In this document: positions 14,400 to 17,268 of the stretch, piece by piece
Layout of the letters: each line of letters opens with the position of its first letter
Position numbering within the stretch: the first letter of the stretch is position 1
Source of the DNA: JBBSIG01 sp038232215
Lineage (GTDB): Bacteria > Actinomycetota > Thermoleophilia > Gaiellales > Gaiellaceae
DNA: 17,268 nt
Direction of reading: 5' to 3'
Assembly (NCBI GenBank): GCA_038232215.1
Contig: JBBSIG010000026.1
Span: 1-17,268, forward strand
The notes under the pieces: model-generated
Database searches by the model: none
Told to the model about the DNA's origin: nothing
The model's input: the letters and a program-made list of their open reading frames with translations, nothing else
Position numbers and translations under genes: made by a program

Positions 14400-14432
14400 G
14401 GAGCACGGCCCGGTCGCGAGGGGCCGTGCTCC
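14400..14432. terminator. Hairpin between converging genes
   Basis: A perfect 12-bp stem, GGAGCACGGCCC (14400-14411) with GGGCCGTGCTCC (14421-14432) and loop GGTCGCGAG, lies between the forward coiled-coil gene and the reverse SnoaL-like gene. There is no T tract on either side, but position and strength suit a bidirectional terminator. Confidence 0.6.
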
Positions 14433-14470
14433 GCGCCTCAGACGCTGCGCCGCATCGACGCCGGGCGCCT

Positions 14471-14905
14471 CTAGGCGGTCACCGCCGGCTCGGGCATCAG
14501 CCCGAGCTGTGTCAGCACCTGCACTTGGTCGTAGTAGAGGTGCTCCTCCACGATCTTGCCGGCGCGGACGCGGAACAGCTGGACGCCGCGACCGGAGAGG
14601 CGGCGGTTCGTCGCAGGGACGTCGCCGCCTGGGCCACTGAGCGTGCCCTCATGCGTCCCGTCGAAGGTGAAGCGCTGCACGCCCCACTCGCCGTCATAGA
14701 TCTCGTCGTGGACCGTAAGCGCGGCGTCCGGGAACGCGCTCAGCCATGCCATCGCATACGCGACCGTCGCGTCGGCGCCCTCTGTACGAGCATCGCCAGG
14801 CGCCTCGAACACAACCTCGTCCGCGTAGGTCGCGCGCATCCTGGCTTCGTCGTGTGCGTTGAAGGCCTCAAGCGCTTCGGCCGCGACCTGCTTCGTGTCG
14901 GCCAT
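14471..14905 (-). CDS. SnoaL-like (NTF2-fold) protein
   Basis: The 144-residue protein has the SnoaL/ester-cyclase pattern: a helical start (VAAEALEAFNAHDEARMRAT), YADEVVFEAPG, a helix with YAMAWLSAFPDAALTVHDEI, and the strands GVQRFTFDGTHEGTL, GRGVQLFRVRAGKIVEEHLY ending in YYDQVQVLTQLGLMP. This fold is a small cone used by polyketide cyclases, isomerases and many uncharacterised proteins; the substrate cannot be inferred. ATG 14905 has AAGGAGG at good spacing; the frame is open further upstream but the conserved protein starts here. A promoter is visible upstream on the same strand. Confidence 0.88.
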   Translation of the reverse strand: MADTKQVAAEALEAFNAHDEARMRATYADEVVFEAPGDARTEGADATVAYAMAWLSAFPDAALTVHDEIYDGEWGVQRFTFDGTHEGTLSGPGGDVPATNRRLSGRGVQLFRVRAGKIVEEHLYYDQVQVLTQLGLMPEPAVTA

Positions 14906-14932
14906 CGGAACCTCCTTGCGTCGATTCGCACG

Positions 14933-14961
14933 AACATACAACCTGCGCTGGACGCGAGCAA
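14933..14961 (-). promoter_or_regulatory. Candidate promoter of the SnoaL-like gene
   Basis: On the reverse strand TTGCTC and TATGTT are separated by exactly 17 bases, with TATGTT (14933-14938) about 27 bases before the start codon. Unlike the core genes, this gene has a -35-like element, a short leader and a strong Shine-Dalgarno sequence. Confidence 0.4.
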
Positions 14962-15055
14962 CTGGAGGCCTGTCCTGAAACGCGGAGACGAGGGAGTGCG
15001 CGTCGGCGAAACGTGCGGCGGCGCGAATGGAGATCCGCGCCGCCACTGACGGCGC

Positions 15056-15214
15056 TTACGCCTCGTGTGCCATCGCGAGGATTTCCTCGCGCGACTTCGT
15101 CCCGACCATGTCCGGGTGCTTCTCGAGGATGTGCTCTTCGGTGTTCGTGACGAGCTGGTCGTCGTCTTCGCCCCTTACCGTCTGGCCGCAAGGACAGTCG
15201 ATCTCCTTCGCCAT
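15056..15214 (-). CDS. Small DUF1059-like protein
   Basis: This 52-residue protein (MAKEIDCPCGQTVRGEDDDQ at the start) has the pattern of DUF1059: CPCG near the N-terminus, V-x-G-x-D-D-D-x-L, then HILEKHPDM with two histidines. The Cys and His residues may bind a metal, but function is unknown in the family. The ATG has AAAGGAG six bases upstream, so it is very likely translated. Its upstream DNA runs directly into the 3' end of the IS110 transposase, 62 bases away, so the insertion may have separated it from its native promoter. Confidence 0.75.
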   Translation of the reverse strand: MAKEIDCPCGQTVRGEDDDQLVTNTEEHILEKHPDMVGTKSREEILAMAHEA

Positions 15215-15276
15215 GCTGTGCTCCTTTCGTCTCGTCGGTCGTACCTCGGCGAACCTGATGGGAAATAACGGTTGGG

Positions 15277-16509
15277 TCAAGCAGCGGCGGCTTCGAGGGT
15301 GACGTGGTGTCCGAGTCGTTCGAGTTGGGCGACGAGTCGGCGGGTGGCCCGTTCGGGGTCGCGGCGGCTGAAGTAGTCGCCGCCTGCTTCGCGGTAGAGC
15401 TCGCCGGTTGTGAGCATGTGCCAGCAGGCGCAGAGGATCGAGTGTTTGACGGCGCCGAGCGCGCGCCCATGTCCGCGTCGCGGGCGCAGACGCTGATACT
15501 GGGCGCCGAGGTAAACGTCCTTCGTTCGTGTGGCGGCGAGCGCGGCCTCGGTCAGGGCCGTGTCGAGCCACTTCGAGCCCTGCCGGGTCTTGCCGGAGCG
15601 ACGTTTGCCGGCGGAGCGGTCGTTGCCGGGGCACTGCCCGGCCCAGCTGGCGAGGTGGCGCTCGGATGGGAAGCGGCTCATGTCGGTGCCAATCTCGGCG
15701 AGCACTGACTCTGCGGTACGCCGCTGCACGCCGGGGATCGTGCAGAGCAGCTCAAGCGCTTTGGCGAAAGGGGCGAGCTGCTCCTCGATCCCGTCGGAGA
15801 GCAGGCCGATCTGCTCGTCGAGGAAGTCGAGGTGGGCGAGGATCGCTGAGACGATCAGCGCGTGCTGAGCGTCGAAGCGGCCGACCAGCGCTTCCTTGAG
15901 CGCCGGGATCTTCTTGCGCAACTTGCCTTTCGCGAGCTCGGCGAGCACCTCCGGGTCGGTGGTGCCGGCGACGAGCGCGTCCAGCATCGCCCGTCCGGAG
16001 ACGCCGAGGATGTCGCTGGCGACGCAATCGAGCTTGATCCCGGTGTCCTCGAGGATCTTGTGCAGCCGATTCGCCTCGCGCTGGCGCTCGCCGATCTGCG
16101 CCTTGCGGTAGCGGGTCAGGTTGCGCAGCGCCCGGATCGGCTTCGGCGGCACGAAGCTCCGCTGCAACAAACCCGCCTCGAGCAGTTGGCACAGCCAGGC
16201 GGCGTCGGAGACGTCGGTCTTTCTGCCCGGCACCTGCTTGACGTGACGGGCGTTGACGAGGAGAAGGTCAAACTCGTCCTCCAGGATCGCCCAGACCGGC
16301 CTCCAGTAGACGCCGGTCGCCTCCATCGCGACCTGCGTCACCGCGTGCGCCTGCAGCCAGTCGCGCAGCGCCAACAGGCCGCGCACCGTCGTCTGAAACT
16401 CCGCCAGCTCCTGCGCCCGCTCACCGCGCCGGCCAGGCACGCGCACACACGCGGTCACCTGCGCCTTATGAACATCCAGTCCCGCAGCGCGCTCGACGAT
16501 CGTCTCCAT
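15277..16509 (-). CDS. IS110-family transposase
   Basis: The 410-residue recombinase moves the element through the unusual IS110 mechanism, which joins a RuvC-like DEDD domain with a serine-containing Tnp domain. The acidic residues are visible: Asp12 in GLDVHK, Glu63 in AMEATGVYW, and Asp99/Asp102 in KTDVSDAAWL. A helical middle follows, then the C-terminal domain with TIPGVQRRTAESVLAEIG, LASWAGQCPG and RSAGKRRSGKTRQGSKWL, whose Ser299 is the likely nucleophile. All key residues are present and there is no frameshift, so it may be active. ATG 16509 has GAGAGGAGG seven bases upstream and precedes GLDVHK by the usual distance. Confidence 0.93.
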   Translation of the reverse strand: METIVERAAGLDVHKAQVTACVRVPGRRGERAQELAEFQTTVRGLLALRDWLQAHAVTQVAMEATGVYWRPVWAILEDEFDLLLVNARHVKQVPGRKTDVSDAAWLCQLLEAGLLQRSFVPPKPIRALRNLTRYRKAQIGERQREANRLHKILEDTGIKLDCVASDILGVSGRAMLDALVAGTTDPEVLAELAKGKLRKKIPALKEALVGRFDAQHALIVSAILAHLDFLDEQIGLLSDGIEEQLAPFAKALELLCTIPGVQRRTAESVLAEIGTDMSRFPSERHLASWAGQCPGNDRSAGKRRSGKTRQGSKWLDTALTEAALAATRTKDVYLGAQYQRLRPRRGHGRALGAVKHSILCACWHMLTTGELYREAGGDYFSRRDPERATRRLVAQLERLGHHVTLEAAAA

Positions 16510-16745
16510 CTCGATGCCTCCTCTCCGACGACGCAACGGCGATCGTCGTCCGCGGAGCCTCAGCAACAGACGAGTCTGATGGGCGTGCTCGAAGGCAACA
16601 GTCCGGTGTACCGGGGAGACTCCAACGCCATGCTAAACACGGGCTCACAGGCACCATAGGCGGACGGCGTCGACGGACGACCCGCCGATCATCCCCCATT
16701 TCATCCGCCCGTGTGTGGCCACGCGGCGACCGTTGCTAAACGGAG
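16510..16745 (-). ncRNA. Candidate IS110 bridge RNA region
   Basis: IS110-group elements encode a bridge RNA in the non-coding end upstream of the transposase; its loops pair with donor ends and target. Here, reading leftwards, the stretch contains several hairpins: CAGAC/GTCTG near 16569-16580, CCGG/CCGG near 16604-16615, and GACGACG/CGTCGTC near 16525-16550. The 8-mer CCCATCAG (reverse strand, 16576-16583) recurs just beyond the transposase stop at 15255-15262, as a guide matching the element's right end would. GCAACAG occurs twice (16563-16569, 16595-16601, forward strand). No covariance evidence is available, so the RNA and its limits are inferred. Confidence 0.35.
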
Positions 16746-16800
16746 TTGCGCACCAACACGTTATCGTCGTGCACGGCTCAACCCTCGAGGAGGACAGAAT

Positions 16801-17157
16801 ATGGCACAGGTGCTTTCCACGGCATGGATCGTTCCAGGTAAGACCGAACGGCTGCGCGACTGGTATCGCGAGCTCAACGAGCGCAAGCACGAGTCGCTGG
16901 AGACTCTCCAGAACGAAGGCGTCCGGCAGGAGGCAGCTTTCATCTTGCCCACCGAACACGGCGAGCTCCTGTGCGTCTTCATCGAGGTGGACGACATGGA
17001 GACTGCGAACGAGGCGTTCTTCTCGTCTCCGTTCGAGGTCGACCGAGAGCATCGGCAGGTGATGGATGAGTGCACGGTCGGTGGCGCTTCGGGCCGCGCC
17101 TACGGAGAACTCATGTTCACGCTCCAGAACCCGCACGGCCGCGTGACTCGCGCGTAG
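16801..17157 (+). CDS. DUF6176-like small protein
   Basis: The 118-residue protein has one alpha/beta domain: ST-AWIVPGKTERLRDWYREL, then LETLQNEGVRQEAAFILP, ELLCVFIEVDDMETANEAFF, and VDREHRQVMDE. The order and the PGKTERLRDW, EGVR-E and EVDDME segments resemble DUF6176, a ferredoxin-like domain family of unknown function; I am moderately sure of that name. ATG 16801 follows GAGGAGGAC with good spacing. The first residues (MAQVLSTAW) lead directly into a beta strand, supporting this start. No partner gene is visible in the window. Confidence 0.75.
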   Translation: MAQVLSTAWIVPGKTERLRDWYRELNERKHESLETLQNEGVRQEAAFILPTEHGELLCVFIEVDDMETANEAFFSSPFEVDREHRQVMDECTVGGASGRAYGELMFTLQNPHGRVTRA

Positions 17158-17177
17158 ACGTCGATTCGAGCCACCCT

Positions 17178-17200
17178 GACTCCGCGCGGGGCACGGAGTC
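17178..17200. terminator. Hairpin after the DUF6176-like gene
   Basis: GACTCCG (17178-17184) pairs perfectly with CGGAGTC (17194-17200) about 20 bases after the stop codon. There is no T tract. Position suggests a terminator. The remaining bases to the window end show no gene. Confidence 0.4.
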
Positions 17201-17268
17201 GAGGAGCCTGACCGTGTATGGGTGCCGTGGCTCGTCGAGCACACGAGAGGTTGGTCCATCTTCCACGA

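Larger units (their letters stand above)
15255..16745 (-). mobile_element. IS110-family insertion sequence (approximate limits)
   Basis: The element is defined by an intact IS110-type transposase read leftwards and a long non-coding stretch upstream of it. This family usually lacks long terminal inverted repeats and target duplications, so the ends cannot be fixed from one copy. The limits given are estimates: the right end must lie between the transposase stop (15277) and the DUF1059 ribosome-binding site (about 15226), and the left end between 16510 and the DUF6176-like ribosome-binding site (about 16788). A 6-base inverted match, AACGGT (15267) and ACCGTT (16729), is too short to define termini. 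Confidence 0.7.

Noticed and set aside
15267..16734. AACGGT/ACCGTT as terminal inverted repeats of the insertion sequence
   Set aside because: Only six bases match, the flanking bases do not pair, and IS110 elements generally lack long inverted ends.
16631..16741. Direct repeat TGCTAAAC at 16631-16638 and 16734-16741 as element borders
   Set aside because: The repeat is eight bases, both copies lie on the same side of the transposase, and nothing else supports a border at the inner copy.
1..17268. CRISPR arrays, rRNA genes and complete tRNA genes
   Set aside because: No regularly spaced repeats, no rRNA-like sequence and no complete cloverleaf with a T arm were found on either strand by reading.

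Overview
The window is GC-rich throughout and densely packed with short or overlapping gene junctions. GTG and TTG starts are common, and several genes have a TAnnnT-type -10 box placed directly in front of the start codon. The gene set (YggT, a short DivIVA-like protein, TraR/DksA zinc finger, LspA, RluA-family synthase, then rpsB-tsf-pyrH-frr-uppS-cdsA-dxr-rseP-ispG-proS) and this style point to Actinomycetota. A deep lineage such as Thermoleophilia is my best guess, because uppS sits between frr and cdsA, unlike the usual Streptomyces or Mycobacterium order. That placement is inference.

Bases 1-2680 hold cell-envelope and RNA-modification housekeeping genes: the end of yggT, a DivIVA-domain coiled-coil protein, a DksA-like regulator, signal peptidase II and a pseudouridine synthase. 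Bases 2681-13239 are a long forward gene train for translation (S2, EF-Ts, UMP kinase, ribosome recycling factor, ProRS), lipid-carrier and phospholipid synthesis (UppS, CdsA), the MEP isoprenoid pathway (Dxr, IspG) and intramembrane proteolysis (RseP), ending in a small XRE-type regulator coupled to proS. UppS uses the isoprenoid units whose synthesis depends on Dxr and IspG. Most genes overlap by a few bases; internal promoters seem to restart transcription at dxr, ispG and proS, probably giving leaderless mRNAs.

Bases 13240-13611 contain no gene but a promoter-like box, several strong hairpins, a terminator-like hairpin and a 14-bp long-range stem. This is the best candidate here for an undescribed non-coding RNA or structured leader. 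It precedes a coiled-coil protein of unknown function (13612-14295).

After a 20-base tRNA-Pro-like 5' fragment and a 12-bp hairpin, the content changes to accessory genes: a SnoaL-like protein, a 52-residue DUF1059-like protein, a complete IS110-family transposase with a long upstream non-coding stretch where a bridge RNA would be expected, and a small DUF6176-like protein. The right end holds only a short hairpin.
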